Positions 1 through 15,211 of a stretch of 64,000 nt of DNA are shown here, one piece after another. Positions within the stretch are counted from its first letter, which is position 1. The number at the start of each line of letters is the position of its first letter. This DNA is from Rotaria socialis. Its lineage: Eukaryota > Rotifera > Eurotatoria > Philodinida > Philodinidae. The stretch spans positions 62,001 to 126,000 of the forward strand of contig CAJNYU010000007.1 of the NCBI GenBank assembly GCA_905331475.1, read 5' to 3'. Position numbers and translations under genes: made by a program. Under the pieces are notes generated by a model. That model had not been told where the DNA came from, did not search any database, and worked only from the letters and a program-made list of their open reading frames with translations.

Positions 1-2589
1 TTCATTTGATTATTTTTTAATATAAATATAATTCCTTGCGTACTCACAAAAGTCTTTATTTACGTATTCTTAAGGAAATTCGATTATTAAAGAACAGCTG
101 ATGTAAATCCGAAAGATATTTTTTTGCTCTCGATTCATAAGTTTTAGAAGTCATATAAATTTAACATCTAACTAGGTAGCGAAAAATGATTATAAAAAAA
201 GGGAAGTGAACGTATTTATACAACGATGGCAAGTTTTTTTTAGCTTTAATTTACACATTTTGAACGTCGTCATCTGTATTTTAATTCAACAAGAATTCTT
301 CATCAGTCAATTCAATCATGAAATGCTTTCTTTTCAGTTCAAAATTGTTCTTCTTCTAAATAGAGTACGTTGTGAACTGTTCCAAAATTGATAAGAATGT
401 TTTTCTTTTAGTTCTACTCGTAGATGGTCAATTGTTAAAATACGTCCAATCGTGATCGCTTCTCATGTTATAAAAATCAGAGAAAAATGTCAGTTTACCG
501 TAGCATACAATCATTGGTTTTATCCAGTTTGATACCGCATCAGTAGTTGACCGTAGTTTACTCAGAGTTGCAATTAACGTTGTATACAACGCAATTTACA
601 GTTGCCTAACGATGTGGAAATGGGTGGTTTGAGGCTGTTTCGTAACCGTACGTATGATCAAAGTGATGTTATTCTCTCAATACCACGAAGAAGACAGCGG
701 AATGAGAAGAGTAATCGAAATGAAATTTTGTTTGTTAATACATAATCAATATCAAGCGTTTTTCGGGATATCAATCGAAATGAAATCAGACAAGCCATTG
801 AAGAGTTTAACCACTATACTGCCACCTATCAGAATGAAACTATAGACAACATAATCAAGCCAGTTGGAGTTATCTTAGTTCAATTTAACTTAAATCGTTG
901 TTCAAATGCCGACCTATGAGTTAATACATAATCATTTTATTGCTCAGTTACGTGTATTACGAATTGATGGATACTCACGTGACAGGCTCTGTTACAAGAC
1001 AAATATATCAAACATTGGTGTCGGATGGATTAGCGAATATTTGGATGTCGATGTTGATGGTTTGCTTTCGCAAGCACAGGAAACATCAAGAAAAATAATG
1101 ACAAATGAGATGTTTTATAGATGATAGAAGCACGTAATAGTTGTTCATTTAGTCTTTCAGTAGTGAATAGATCGAGAAAAACTATATCATATCAATCATT
1201 CTTTTTGACGCAAGAACGAATCCATCAACACTATTTTCTTAAGATCCTGTAAGCAACATCATACTACGTTTTGAACAAAAGACTTGACATCTGGTTTTCG
1301 CATAAATTTGGATAGAGCAACTCAATTTTTTGTCTTGATCTTAAATGATATTTTGAAAAATAAAAGGGATTATTATATTTCTTTTCTACAAGTAACATCG
1401 AATCAAACTACTAATAATTCTATTATTCATTGTTCATATTCAATAAAATATCAATGATAAATTAATCTATTTATATAATTATGAGTTTAATAGAAATATA
1501 AACTGATGTATCTCTATATTTTAAATAAGAATGATCTACATTGTCTATTCTTTTTTTGTTTTTATTTTCAATATGACTGTTTACTCTATAAGAAACTAAC
1601 TGTGAGTCAAATCTATTTTTGCTGATACGTAAAGCACACAATAACAGTTCAAAACTCATGCACAGAAGTCAATGTAACATTACAGTGTATAATTCCAACA
1701 TATATATATTCGAACTAATCCTTTTCTAAAAGGTATGATATTTCTATATCTTCGCTGTTGAGCAAATAATTCACATTGATTTGATAAGAATATGTGTTCT
1801 TTTGATCTCTTGTAGAGTGGATATCAATAAAAAAAACTATACGTAGTCTGTAGTCATCTTTTTTTCTAAAAACTTATCAAAAGAATCAGCTAAGAAAAAT
1901 ACTATCAAGGGCTTCCATCAGTTTTACTAGTCGTTTCTGTCTATGGTTAATAGTTGTTACTGATATTTTTCTTTTTAAATCAGGAAGACTTGATCTTTGC
2001 TTCTTTTTGATGTTGTTTTTATTTTTGCATCTAGTATTTTATTTTTACGATTGACAAAGCAAAGACAAACAGTACATGTTTTACTAATCCTTAGTAATTT
2101 CTACGCTATCATTTTAGATATTTGTTTCACCCTACTAGTGCTCATCGTAAAGTATTTTCTGAAAAAGATGGATACTAATATGAATCGACTCTACTCTTAA
2201 TTGATCACTTCAATAATCCGTAGAATTGAAAATTCTCGAATAATATATTTTTCATTTTTCTATTTCGTCAGATCTTTTATTGCAATGTTCATTTGTGCAA
2301 CGCCTACCATTATGGTAAGAAAAGAAAAGGAACAATATATAATTAATTGCAATCATGAATAGCACTGAGCAAACTGAAAATTTGTCAATATTTTGAAGGA
2401 GTCCATTCAAATGAATTTATGGATCTATTTTAAACAGAGAAATAATGATCAGCAGAGTGATTTTAGATGATAATAGCTGTTTATTTTGTCCTCATCTAAA
2501 TTAACCGGGTATTTCAATCATACAAAAACATTGGTACCTATTGACATTTATATCTATTTTACACGTAGAAATGAGTTCAATAATCATGT
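1..2589. other. intergenic, no intact gene
   Basis: AT-rich DNA with no intact reading frame that resembles a known protein. It lies beyond the 3' end of the CDK11 gene. The only coding-like patch is at about 610-1125 and is listed separately. The rest shows only short chance frames. Confidence 0.6.
610..1125 (+). pseudogene. possible decayed coding fragment
   Basis: Two stretches on the + strand read like protein but do not join into one frame. About 620-735 and 755-915 read in the same frame, separated by a stop, with a phrase such as NETIDNIIKPVGVILVQF. About 945-1100 in another frame ends VSDGLANIWMSMLMVCF followed by a basic tail (RKHRKHQEK), as at the cytosolic end of a membrane protein. 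Either several short introns are present or the copy is broken. I cannot assign a family. The word gttaatacataatca occurs twice, at about 739 and 921. Confidence that this is more than chance is low. Confidence 0.2.
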
Positions 2590-4556
2590 TTAACCCCGAA
2601 GTTGAAATCCAGAAGCGGGAGGTAATAATTGTTCCATTGAATAAGAATCATCATCGCCGCCACCTAATAATTTCTCATACATTTTCCCAGCTGATGGTGG
2701 TCTAGGCTCCTCTTGCACCGTAGCTGTATTTGATCCAGATGCGCGTTGAATACCTCCTCTAATTACTTTATCTTTTTCTTCGTTTCTTGATGGCCACGTC
2801 GGAAACATTGATGGATCTATACGACGAGGACTTTCTTCAAAGTATTCATGTTCTAATGCATTCAATGCTGATATTCGTTTGCTTGGATCGTAAGTTAAAA
2901 ATCTAATAACGAAAAACAAATTAGTTCGTAAAAACATTTTGAATTATAATCTTTACTTATTGAGAAGATCGAAACCTTTTACCGACAAAGAATCATCAAA
3001 TCTCTGTCGTAGTCGATTATATGGATAACGAGAAAAGGTCATCTTTTTTGCAAATGGAAGTGAATTATATTCTGGCCATATTTTTTCATTAGGCGTACCC
3101 AAATCTTTGAATATGCGATTTAATTGATCTAATTCAGATTTACCAGGAAATAATGGTTTCATCAATAATAATTCACCAAATATGGCTCCAACACTCCACA
3201 TATCAATTGGCGTAGAATATTGCTAAGCATATGAACATAGATTGTTTGAACTTTTTATTAAGAAAATTTAAAGAATCTTACTTTATCTCCAAGTAATAAT
3301 TCAGGTGCTCGATACCACAGAGTAACTACAATAGGCGTATAGGGCTTTAATGGGGATCCATATTCACGTGCAAGACCAAAATCTCCAATCTTAATAGAAA
3401 AAATTAATTGAAAAATTGAGAAATTAAAAAAAGAAAGAATTTTTACTTTCAGAATTCCTTTATTACTAAGTAAAAGATTTGATGTTTTTAAATCTCTATG
3501 TATAATCCAATTATCATGGAAATGGTTAACACCTGCTAATAATTGATACATTAGTGTTTTAACTTCACCAATTGTAAATGGTTTTTTCATTGTATGTGTC
3601 ATTAAACTTTTTAAATCATGTTCAACATAGTCCATTACAATATATATTCGATTTATATCATCGCCAACAACTATCTCCTAAAGTTAACAAAAAAAAACCA
3701 AAGTAATCTGAATTTATGGAATGATATTTTTATATAATCACGATAAACTTTACAAACTTCTAAGAATATGGTTCTATGACAAATACAATTTACGCATTTA
3801 AATATTTTATATGAATAAAATAAAAAATCTCATGATAAAAATTTTTGAAATCATTCTACTATTTTCTTCTCTGCATTATAAACATACGTTTAGGGAATCT
3901 TACGGAAAAAAAACAAGCCGACGTGTCACTCGAGACTGTAATAAGTACTCGACAAAGTTCAGCGAATTTCGCTTGAGTTTAATTCGTAGAAGAATACTAT
4001 ATATACAGCAGCAAACTTGAAGAGAGAATTTTTGATGTTCAAAAATCGATACCGTTTCATAAATAGTCGAAAGCAAATGGAAGATTTCAAACGCCACCAA
4101 TTTAAAAGAAAACGTAAAGGATTGGTCGTTTTGAAATATTCTTAAAATAAGTAAATCTCTCGCTTGTTTTTGTGATATTCTTTGTAAGCTTAAATATTTT
4201 TAGAACGCAAATAATTCAACTTACTCTAACAGTACAAACATTTTCATGTTGAGATTTGAGAATACAACAAATTTCTCGTAACGATGTTATTGGAAAACCT
4301 TCTTTTTCTTTTTCCATTTTTAATCGTTTTAAAGCAACAATATCTCCTAGATAAAATAAAATATAATACAAAAAAATTGAATTGAATCAATATTGGTCAA
4401 ACCTGATTTTTTATCTTTAGCGCGAAAAACAACACCATAAGCTCCTTCTTCAATTCTATTTAAATGTTCATATTCATAAACACTACGACAACCTTGTATA
4501 GCTGGATAATAATTAGGTAGTTTAGGTTTCTCTTCGATTAACTCTTTTTCAAATTG

Positions 4557-4608
<52 letters not shown>

Positions 4609-4808
4609 GAAATGGGTGGTGTCATAGCAGATTTTGACGAAGACGAAGCTGGCGTTGATGATGAATGACGTCTTGATCGTTTTTGATGATGGTGACGATG
4701 ATGGCGATGGTGACGACGATGATGATGACGGCGATCACTTTCATTTTCATCATCTTGTTCTCCTTCTTGATCGTCATCTTGATTATTATTATTATTATTA
4801 TTATTATT

Positions 4809-4840
<32 letters not shown>

Positions 4841-5847
4841 CATCATCATAATCAAAACGACTTCGATGTGGTGCAGGTGGTGCTGGTTCTTCATTACCTT
4901 CTTCATCGTCTGGAGAATGATCATCTTGAAAAAAATTGACAAATACAGAAGTTAAACTAGATATGATGTGTTTCTTTTTTTTTTGTTTTTACCTGTAGAA
5001 GAATTAACTCGTTGTTCTTTTTTATCTTTATCTTCATCTGGTGTTGTAGCTGATTGATGTTCTTCTTTTGAATGATGATCATCACTTGCGTCAGATATTG
5101 ATTCTAAAATAAACTATGATGCACAAAAAGAAACAAAAGCAAATCATGATATAATTTTTACCCGCTTCTTCTCCTTCTTCAGAAGGTGATCGTTGTTCTT
5201 TTGACGAATTTCTTCTTTTTCTTCGTCGATGTTCTGTTTTTTTATATTTTGAAGAATCCTCATCGTCAGAATTATCATCAGATATTGATGATCCACTGGA
5301 TGAATGATGAGGACGTTTTGAACGTTCTTCACTTGAATCTAAATAAATTAAAATTTATTTTCTTAATAATAAAGAGAAAAAGTAAACTCTACTGTGCTTA
5401 TGAGATCCTTTTGGATCCTGCTGTTGTTGATGATTATTGTTAGGTAAATAATCCATTTCACCGTCTTCTTTTTCATAATCATCATCTTCATCAACAATTT
5501 CTGAATGATATAAATCACTATCGAAAGATTTTGATTGTTTACCAGTTCCGATAGTTGTGGGCTTTGAATGAGAAGATTTATTTGATGTTGATGTATCATA
5601 AAACGATACCGGTGGGAAAACTTGACGAACTGAAGATTTTAAAGTTTTATTTGATGTCGACGATGGTTCTTCGTAGATCACAGTACGTGATGAACTTTGA
5701 GAAGTGCTACTTGCACGATGTCGATCATCATCCGATTGACGAGGATGAGATGAACTTTTATTAGGATTATGATGTTCTATTTTATATAAAAATAAATCAA
5801 TAATGATTTTAGATATAAATTTATTAAAAAAACTTACTACTACTCAT
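2590..5847 (-). CDS. CDK11: cyclin-dependent kinase 11 (PITSLRE kinase)
   Basis: Ser/Thr kinase of the CDK11/PITSLRE family, known to pair with cyclin L and act in transcription, splicing and mitosis. I can join ten coding exons in frame: 5847-5838, 5776-5393, 5338-5162, 5103-4993, 4924-4403, 4346-4225, 3677-3447, 3389-3282, 3222-2957 and 2902-2590, giving 747 residues (human CDK11B is about 795). The N-terminal half is low complexity: Ser/Lys/Arg-rich, acidic, a His/Arg run, and poly-Asn encoded by ATT repeats. The kinase domain starts near 4480 with EEGAYGVVF. The signature FPITSLREI is intact (about 4300), followed by [17 protein letters not shown] and [10 protein letters not shown]. The C-tail has the family-typical [14 protein letters not shown]. 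An AG after pyrimidines at 5866-5867 lies about 20 nt before the ATG and may be a trans-splice or 5'UTR acceptor. The 547-nt intron at 4224-3678 is the longest. Confidence 0.95.
4555..4608 (-). repeat. (ATT)n microsatellite coding poly-Asn
   Basis: Nearly pure ATT/AAT triplet run inside CDK11 exon 5 that encodes 17 consecutive Asn just before the kinase domain. A second mixed run at about 4780-4850 encodes Asn and Asp tracts. Length is likely to vary between alleles by slippage. Confidence 0.9.
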
Positions 5848-5867
5848 TATTTGATTTTATGAAATCT

Positions 5868-7211
5868 AAAATAAGCAAAGATAAATAAGTAACTTTTTCT
5901 CACAAACATCTTTTCCAGATAAATTTTTCAACAATAAGCTTTTGATATTAAATAAGAATACAAGTAGAAACAAAAAATATTTTTCTAATTTTATCATGAA
6001 TTATGATTTAAAAAAGAAAATTCTAAGATATGTTTTTTTAAATCAATTTCTGAGAACATCGATTATTTCTTGAAAATAGTTCCTATTTGTCAACGGTACT
6101 GCTGATATCTGTTGAAATCTCAATAATAAAGTTAGATATGTACTCATTTTTATTAAGTCTGATTGTGCCTTTTTTCGTAGCTATATTTTGAATATGAAAT
6201 ATGAGTGAAATCATAGTAGATTTAATGAATTTGAGAAAGGATCATGACCTCATTTATAATCGTGTTCAAACCAAAATTCTATTCATTTTCATACGAAAGA
6301 TTATTTCTAAAATAAAAGAGCGATCATCAATCACACATTGATGACAGAAAAATCTAGCCATATGACCTGTTGTCTTGTTAAATATTCTACATTCTTGATT
6401 TAACTGTCTATAAGTATTCTACAGTTAAATGGGTTTTGTTCATCTTGAGGTTTCGCAAGTTAGAACATCCGTTTAGAAATGAAATATCAATCAACCTCAC
6501 ATAAGAACATTTTTGACAAACAGAAATATTTCAAACAGATTTTGCTACATACTTTGTTTTTAGTCATTTAACCGTAGTTTAGAAGAGGTAAAAACGTCTG
6601 ATTACACAATTCTATTAATTTCTTTTGAATGATAGATAAGGAAAAAGGAAAAATAATTTATAAACACAGAAGAGTACTTTTACTGAGATTACATTATGAA
6701 TATCTTCCTTTTCTTGTTCTTAAACTTTTCCATTGGCTTATTATTCAACGAATGAATAAACGAATAAAATATTTGAATAATATAATTTCTATTTTAATTA
6801 ATTTTACGAAGAGCATTCTTTTTTTTTAAATAGTCCATAGAAGAAAAATTTGAATAATATGAAAATAGAAAATGCATAACTAATTTATCCTTGACAAAAT
6901 CTTATGATCCTCCATAATTTATTTTCTTTTTTGTAAAATGTGTATTTACATCAGTAATGGCTGCTGATTATTTATTTATTTACTGCTCAATGATTGACTA
7001 GTTCAGTAGTCATTCTAATGTTATTTTGATATTTAGATGGTATGAAGTCTCATTACGAACGTTTAATATGGTTCAATAGCATTTGTTTAAATATTCGTAT
7101 TGTTCATTTAAAAACAACAAGCAGATGATTATCATTGCTATTCAGTCTCTAAATTAATAGTCAAATCATCCTTTATATTCAATATATAAAAATACAAAGC
7201 AAAACTTCAAG
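5868..7211. other. divergent intergenic region CDK11 / Gq alpha
   Basis: About 1.3 kb of AT-rich DNA between the divergent starts of CDK11 (-) and Gq alpha (+). It must hold both promoters, but I see no clear element beyond AT-rich stretches and one chance frame at 6629-6829. Confidence 0.6.
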
Positions 7212-9618
<2,407 letters not shown>

Positions 9619-10595
9619 AAAAACGAATAAAATCTAAGAGATAGACATACAGCTCTCTTTTGTCTAACTATCTTTTCGTCTATTATTACTTATTCTCTAT
9701 ATTAAAATACTCTACTTTATTATATTAGAATGGTCGTTTCTCTTTTCGTTTTCTTTTTTTTTTCATTTTACGTGTGTTTTCTCGTACAGTGTGAGTGTTC
9801 AAAGTCAAATTCGAGTTGTTTCCTCTAGTTAAATTTCTTTTTTTTTTCTTATGTGTATTTCAGAACACGCTTTGACAGAGAAAACACTTATAAACAACAG
9901 TGACACACGCACACATCCAGATTTTTCTCTTTGTCTGTTTGTCATCTATACATAACTCGTATTTGTTTTGTATTTGCGCACTACGCGCATTATTACTGCT
10001 GCTCTCTAGTCTTTTCTTTTTGATTTTTATGTTGTTATTCGTTGTCGTTGTCATTGATTATTGTGTCTTACTCCTTTTTTCTTCTGCGCATTGTTCAATA
10101 TTTGGAATGACAACAATATTCGCTGGTGGTTTTCATCATTCAAAATCGCTAAATTTAAGTGTCTAGTATTCGATCTGATTTTATTTCTGTCAATCGCTTT
10201 TAACACTTTTTTCTCTTTTTTTTTATATAATCTCTTTTTTTCTTGCGTGTGTGTATTTTCGTGTGTGTGTGTTTCTGAACTAAAATAATCGTTGCGTTGC
10301 AGTGTCGCCGCTTCTTTTCTCAATTTCTTTTTTTTCATACTCTACTATTACAAGAAGGTTCTCTTTTTTTCTCTGGTTTTTCAATTGTATAAAATAAATA
10401 AGCGAATAATGAATAAATTTCATTCATCTTTTTCTTTGATTTCAATTCATGTAAAACACTAAAATTTCAATATCTTTTAGATATTCTTGCTTTAATTCAA
10501 ACATCACAATACTTAAAGTAAATCATTTTACTAAATAGAAAAAGAAAACAAGAATATGATTTGCTCATTGCGACTTTTTTTTCTAGATCGAAACA
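9619..10595 (+). promoter_or_regulatory. Gq alpha 3' end and RPS15 upstream region
   Basis: Very pyrimidine-rich + strand (9720-10380) with many CTCTTTT runs. Ribosomal protein genes often start transcripts at a terminal oligopyrimidine tract, and ctctttttttctctgg at about 10361 is a candidate. A polypyrimidine-AG acceptor ends at 10586, 9 nt before the RPS15 start, so the 5'UTR is probably cis- or trans-spliced. The many small frames here are artefacts of the T-rich composition. Confidence 0.4.
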
Positions 10596-11057
10596 ATGGC
10601 AGACCAAGATACTACTGGTGTAAGTGCAGCTGAATTAAAAAAGAAACGAACATTTCGTAAATTTACATTTCGTGGTGTTGATCTTGATCAACTATTAGAT
10701 ATGAATAACGAACAATTAATGCCATTATTACATTGTCGTGCACGACGTCGTTTATCACGTGGTCTTAAACGTAAACCAATGGCTTTAATAAAACGTTTAC
10801 GTAAAGCTAAAAAAGAAACACCCGAATTAGAAAAACCACAAGCTATTAAAACACATCTACGTGATATGATTATTGTACCTGAAATGGTCGGCTGTGTTGT
10901 TGGTGTTCATCAAGGAAAAACATTTAATTCAATTGAAATTAAACCTGAAATGATTGGATACTATTTAGGAGAATTTTCAATCACATATAAGCCAGTTAAA
11001 CATGGTCGGCCTGGTATTGGTGCAACACATTCATCTCGTTTTATTCCACTCAAATAA
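10596..11057 (+). CDS. RPS15: 40S ribosomal protein S15 (uS19)
   Basis: Small-subunit ribosomal protein uS19, located in the head of the 40S subunit. The coding sequence is a single exon of 153 residues (human 145). Family hallmarks are present in order: [16 protein letters not shown] near the start, the basic [15 protein letters not shown] block, [13 protein letters not shown], the [18 protein letters not shown] stretch, and the C-terminal tail [17 protein letters not shown]. The start is the first ATG after a polypyrimidine-AG acceptor at 10585-10586. AATAAA at 11139 is a plausible poly(A) signal. Codon use is strongly biased to T/A-ending codons (CGT, TTA, AAA), as expected of a highly expressed gene in this genome. 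Confidence 0.98.
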   Translation: MADQDTTGVSAAELKKKRTFRKFTFRGVDLDQLLDMNNEQLMPLLHCRARRRLSRGLKRKPMALIKRLRKAKKETPELEKPQAIKTHLRDMIIVPEMVGCVVGVHQGKTFNSIEIKPEMIGYYLGEFSITYKPVKHGRPGIGATHSSRFIPLK

Positions 11058-13543
11058 AAAAAAGAAAGCAAACAAAAATAACCGTTTTCATATTATTGTT
11101 GAAATTTTTCATCTTGTAACAACATCTGATTTAAGATGAATAAAATATAAAAGAAAAGACATCGTTAAGAAGAAATTTTGATTTCATTGATTATCATTCA
11201 TTAATTAGAAGTTTATTTTTAAAATAATTTCTTGATATTAATGTTCATTGGAATTGAAATAGTAAGGGTTAATAGTAAACTATGACCAGCAAGTATGCTT
11301 TTTTCTTCTTCTTATCGTGACTAACATTTAGTTACTAAAAAAACTACTTAAATATTTTTCATACATTTGTCTATAAAATAGAAATCACTATGAGACAAAA
11401 GAATCTTGATTAATGTTATCGAATTTAGAATATTTTTGTTTTTATAAAATCAATATTTAATTAATATTGGCATATTTGAAAAGAATAAATAACATTTGAC
11501 GAAAAAAAAAGAATCCTTTATGTCATACATGAAAGAAATGAACATACGAATTCCACCAAGAAAACTAGCTAAGATTCTTTTATCCATGGATCGAAACAAA
11601 CTTCTTTTTTTTATGAAAAACAATAAATTTTTTGTTGCTTTTTTTCTATTGACAATTATGTTTGTCATCAATAAATTGTCAGTTGCATTATTTCTAAATA
11701 TTATTTCTTTATTTAATTATCTGTTTATTAAATGAGGAATTTTTCTTCAGAGTTTTTATATGAATTATTTCTATATATTCTAGAAATAAAATTTTATTTT
11801 ATCATTTAGAAAATCTCTTTTTGAAAAAAATCGTGTGGTATAATTGAATTATAGTTTTCATCGTTTCAGATATTCGTAGTTATAATTACTAATGCATTTA
11901 TCTTAACGATAAAATATCGTTGAGATTTAAATAATATGAAAAAGAAAAACACTGATTAACAATATCAATAGCCTATCAAGTTAATTGTGATTAACAAATG
12001 AAATGATAAAATATTATAGAAAGAAAAATAAAAAGTTCTTTGCACGACTCAACTTGTGTATTTCTATTTATTGAACCGATTTCTTGATACTCTATTAGGA
12101 AGAACATTACCGGATCTTCATTCAGGATTAGAAAACTAACGCTAACAGAAATTCATCGCGCTCATGCCTTATTCCGTTTGGTTAACAAGAAAAAATGCAA
12201 TTGTTGTCAACGTCATTGGCATTCACTTGAGTATTTACGAAGATTAAGTTTATCCGTTTGAAACTTCGGATCTATGTTCAAGACTAATTATTGACTATAG
12301 AGGAAAAAAGCCATTAGAAAAATACCAAGATTCATTTCTTCACATTCTCATACCGAATCTTTTTCGTATTAGAAAAAGGATAAATTTACGAGATAAAAAT
12401 TTATTTGCATAGATAAAATTTTCACTACGAACTTATTCTACTAATATTCAAGGAAGAAACTAAGATCAAAATATAGCTGTAACTAATTTTTTTTTTGTTC
12501 TTTTGAGTGCACAATTGATATCATGCAAAATTCGAGAAAAATCAGTCACAAATAACGCTTCACTAACTCGCATGATTTCTTTTGTGTTGAATTTCGATTA
12601 TCTTTGACGATCGATGGGCGCGTTCTTTCTTTTTATATTCTTTCTATTGGAATGTAAGTTGGATGAACCTTTATTAATTGAAAACAAATATTCGACCAAC
12701 AAAGTTTACATAGAGTAAATAGTTGTTGTTTTTGTTTTTTTCAGAATATTTTCTTGCTAAATCTGACTTTTCTTCTTTACCGAACAATATCTTGGTTTTT
12801 ATGCCTTCTATATCTTACGTTGGTCTAGTATTAACAGCCAAATGAATGCTTTCAAGGGTTACAACGCTTGTTTACTAATGATTCTAAATAGTATTATTCT
12901 ATATTATAGCTGTGCTAAAGAAATTTTCTATTTACTTCAAGAATATATATATATATATATTCTCTAGAATTTATTTTTTCAGAAAAACAAAAAATATTCC
13001 AAATTGCTTATATGTTCGAATGCTAACAAATAAATATAGATATTTTCAGAAAATTATTGTGTCGTTGATTATTTTATAATTAGTTCTACTATTTTGATAA
13101 TGAAACTTGTAGGTTGCATCTATGTGATAAATATCAAATTTAAAAGGGCATCTCACTGAATTATTCTTATGCATTCGTCGAAAAGCAATGTTCTATTGAT
13201 AATATTGAGATTGAATAGACTATATTATTTTCAAAAAGAGAATTTCAATGAAAAAAGACAATCGACACTTATTCCTAAACTTACAAAAGCAAAAAACAAT
13301 GAAATCTTAAATTTGAAAATAACGAATGATAAAGGCTAAAAATATACATAGCCATATCCATGAATTTATATTGCTAATTAATATTATAAACCAATGGTTT
13401 AGCCATGTGAAGCATTTTCTGCAATATTTGAATAATGTTGGAAAAATAACTAATTCAGCATGTCTATTTCGTTGTAATAAAAATTGCCTATCATAGAGCG
13501 ATAATCATTCATTTATTAGTTTTATTTTTTTGGGCGCAAATAA
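11058..13543. other. intergenic, no gene seen
   Basis: About 2.5 kb after RPS15. AT-rich, with chance frames only; the 11450-11735 frames on both strands are low-complexity Lys/Phe readings. A short (TA)n run is at about 12944-12960. Nothing else can be supported. Confidence 0.6.
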
Positions 13544-13768
13544 ATGAAAAAGAAAATGTCTAGCATAATAATTCGTATATTATCATTTGTATTTCTGCTT
13601 TTCTTTGCTTATCCATTGACATTATTGTTACATCCCTGGTGGATATTAATTCAACCAATAGGTGCATATGATCTTTTTTCAAATATGATCACGGAATTAA
13701 CAACTATAATGCATTTACCTGATAATCTCTCCGTATCAATTCAAACTGGTCAATGGTGGTGGGAATAA
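13544..13768 (+). CDS. small single-pass membrane protein, 74 aa
   Basis: Uncharacterised. The frame starts MKKKMSSIIIRILSFVF: a basic N-terminus followed by a strongly hydrophobic segment (residues 7-32). After it come HPWWILIQPIGAY, a moderately polar helix-like stretch ending TTIMHLPDNL, and the C-terminus GQWWWE. The layout (one membrane helix, a second hydrophobic stretch with QPI, a short tail) fits small insect and other invertebrate membrane proteins of unknown role, but I cannot name a family. The stop codon is 80 nt from the convergent GPCR stop. Trp-rich content and the non-repetitive sequence favour a real gene over a chance AT-rich frame. No splice acceptor is evident directly before the ATG. 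Confidence 0.5.
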   Translation: MKKKMSSIIIRILSFVFLLFFAYPLTLLLHPWWILIQPIGAYDLFSNMITELTTIMHLPDNLSVSIQTGQWWWE

Positions 13769-13848
13769 TAAATTTCAATTAAAAACAAAACAAAAGATTA
13801 ATTTTTATAAAAAAAAAGAAAAAGAAAAAGAGAAAAGTGTGTATTTGT

Positions 13849-15136
13849 TTATTTATTATCATTATGACTATTTTTTTGTCTGGAAAAACTTTGAAGTGAG
13901 TGGTCATGATTGATTTGTCTGATTGTTGATGATTTTTGGTGTCTTAATAAACTATGTTTAGATAAAGTAAATAATTGTATTAATTCATTTCGAAAAACTC
14001 GACCCGTTAATGTATAAATATAAAAATGAATAGCATGATTTAATTGTTCCATAGCAATAAATACAGCTGTCATCAATGCCATGGCACCTTTTGGTTGAGA
14101 CAAATTTGATGGGCGGAAAGCACGAACTGTATCATTGATTTCTGTTGGTAGTGTAAATACTAAAAAAGCTAAAAACCATAAAAACAAAATAGTAAATTTA
14201 CTCTTTATTTTATATTCGTAATTAAGTGTGCTATTTAAACATACCAGCTGCACTTCCAAGTAACATAACTGTTAATTGTCTTTCTTTTTCATGTCTTTTA
14301 CGTGTTTTTTTTGATTGTACTGTCGTTGTTAATATAGTACTTATTGAACGTCGTGATGTTATAACACGTATCAAAATAATTAAATTGCATATTAACATAA
14401 CAACAAATGGAAAAACAACAGCAAATAGCATATCTAATGAATCAAATATTGCATAAAAACGATCGTAAGTTATGGAATTAGGTTCATTATAATAAATAAT
14501 TTTCGTTTTTGATGGTGAACAAAATCGTTGAGATTGTTCATCAATCAACTCGAAGCCCCAAAAAATATGACCATTAATAAAAAGAACTGTTAATGCCATA
14601 ATAATAATTATATAAATAGCAATACGTGCTCGACAAAATTGTTTCGATTTTAAGGGACACTGAATTGATACAGCTCGGTCAATTGATGCGACAGCTAATA
14701 GAAAATTGGAAAGATCTGTTGTAAAATAAACCATTAACGGATTTAGTTTGCATATGAACAAGGATTTCATTGTTAAAGAAACATTATTATAGGATGGAAG
14801 AACTGTATCGATAAACGAAGCAAATAATGATGCGATGTCAGTTATAGCTAATGCTAAAAAATATATAGCACACGAACGATGCCGCAACGATGCTCGACTA
14901 AATACTAATACACTTAGTAAATTTCCGATGACACCAATTATAAATATTGTTAAGCATATGTATTTGTATACAATTATTTCAGTTACATGTTGATAAAAAT
15001 CATAGGAAATTGCTATTGAATCATTTTCGAATCCGGATACTGATGAAAGATTAAGCATAAAAATATTCGAATGTGATAAATGTAGAATATTTATTTCAGA
15101 TATTGTTTCTTCAAATATAGAAGAATCAGATTGCAT
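13849..15136 (-). CDS. rhodopsin-family peptide GPCR, FMRFamide-receptor type
   Basis: Class A G protein-coupled receptor of 403 residues in two coding exons, 15136-14245 and 14168-13849 (intron 14244-14169). The extracellular N-terminus has Asn glycosylation sequons (NLS, NDS). Membrane segments run in order: TM1 about 15000-14920 with GNLLSVLVF; TM2 with LALAITDIASL; a Cys before TM3 (FICKLNP); TM3 ending SIDRAVSI, where the usual DRY is DRA; TM4 and TM5; a basic loop 3 (SKKTRKRHEKERQ); TM6 across the intron; TM7 NHAIHFYIYTLTG replacing NPxxY, then FR and a Ser/His-rich tail. These TM3 and TM7 variants fit the FMRFamide-like receptors abundant in rotifers and other lophotrochozoans. The ligand is unknown. 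An acceptor-like TTTAG ends 9 nt before the ATG. Confidence 0.88.
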
Positions 15137-15211
15137 TATGAAACCTAAATGAAAGAGAAAAATAACATTAAGTTCTTTTTTCTTTCTCTCAATCTAATGA
15201 TTCTATTTTAG

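Noticed and set aside
1997..2200. 67-residue hydrophobic frame
   Set aside because: The T-rich strand yields Phe/Leu/Ile runs by chance; no start context, splice partner or family motif.
4622..4955. Poly-Ile, poly-His, poly-Met and poly-Tyr frames on both strands
   Set aside because: They are other-frame readings of the CDK11 triplet repeats; only the in-frame Asn/Asp/His version joins to the kinase.
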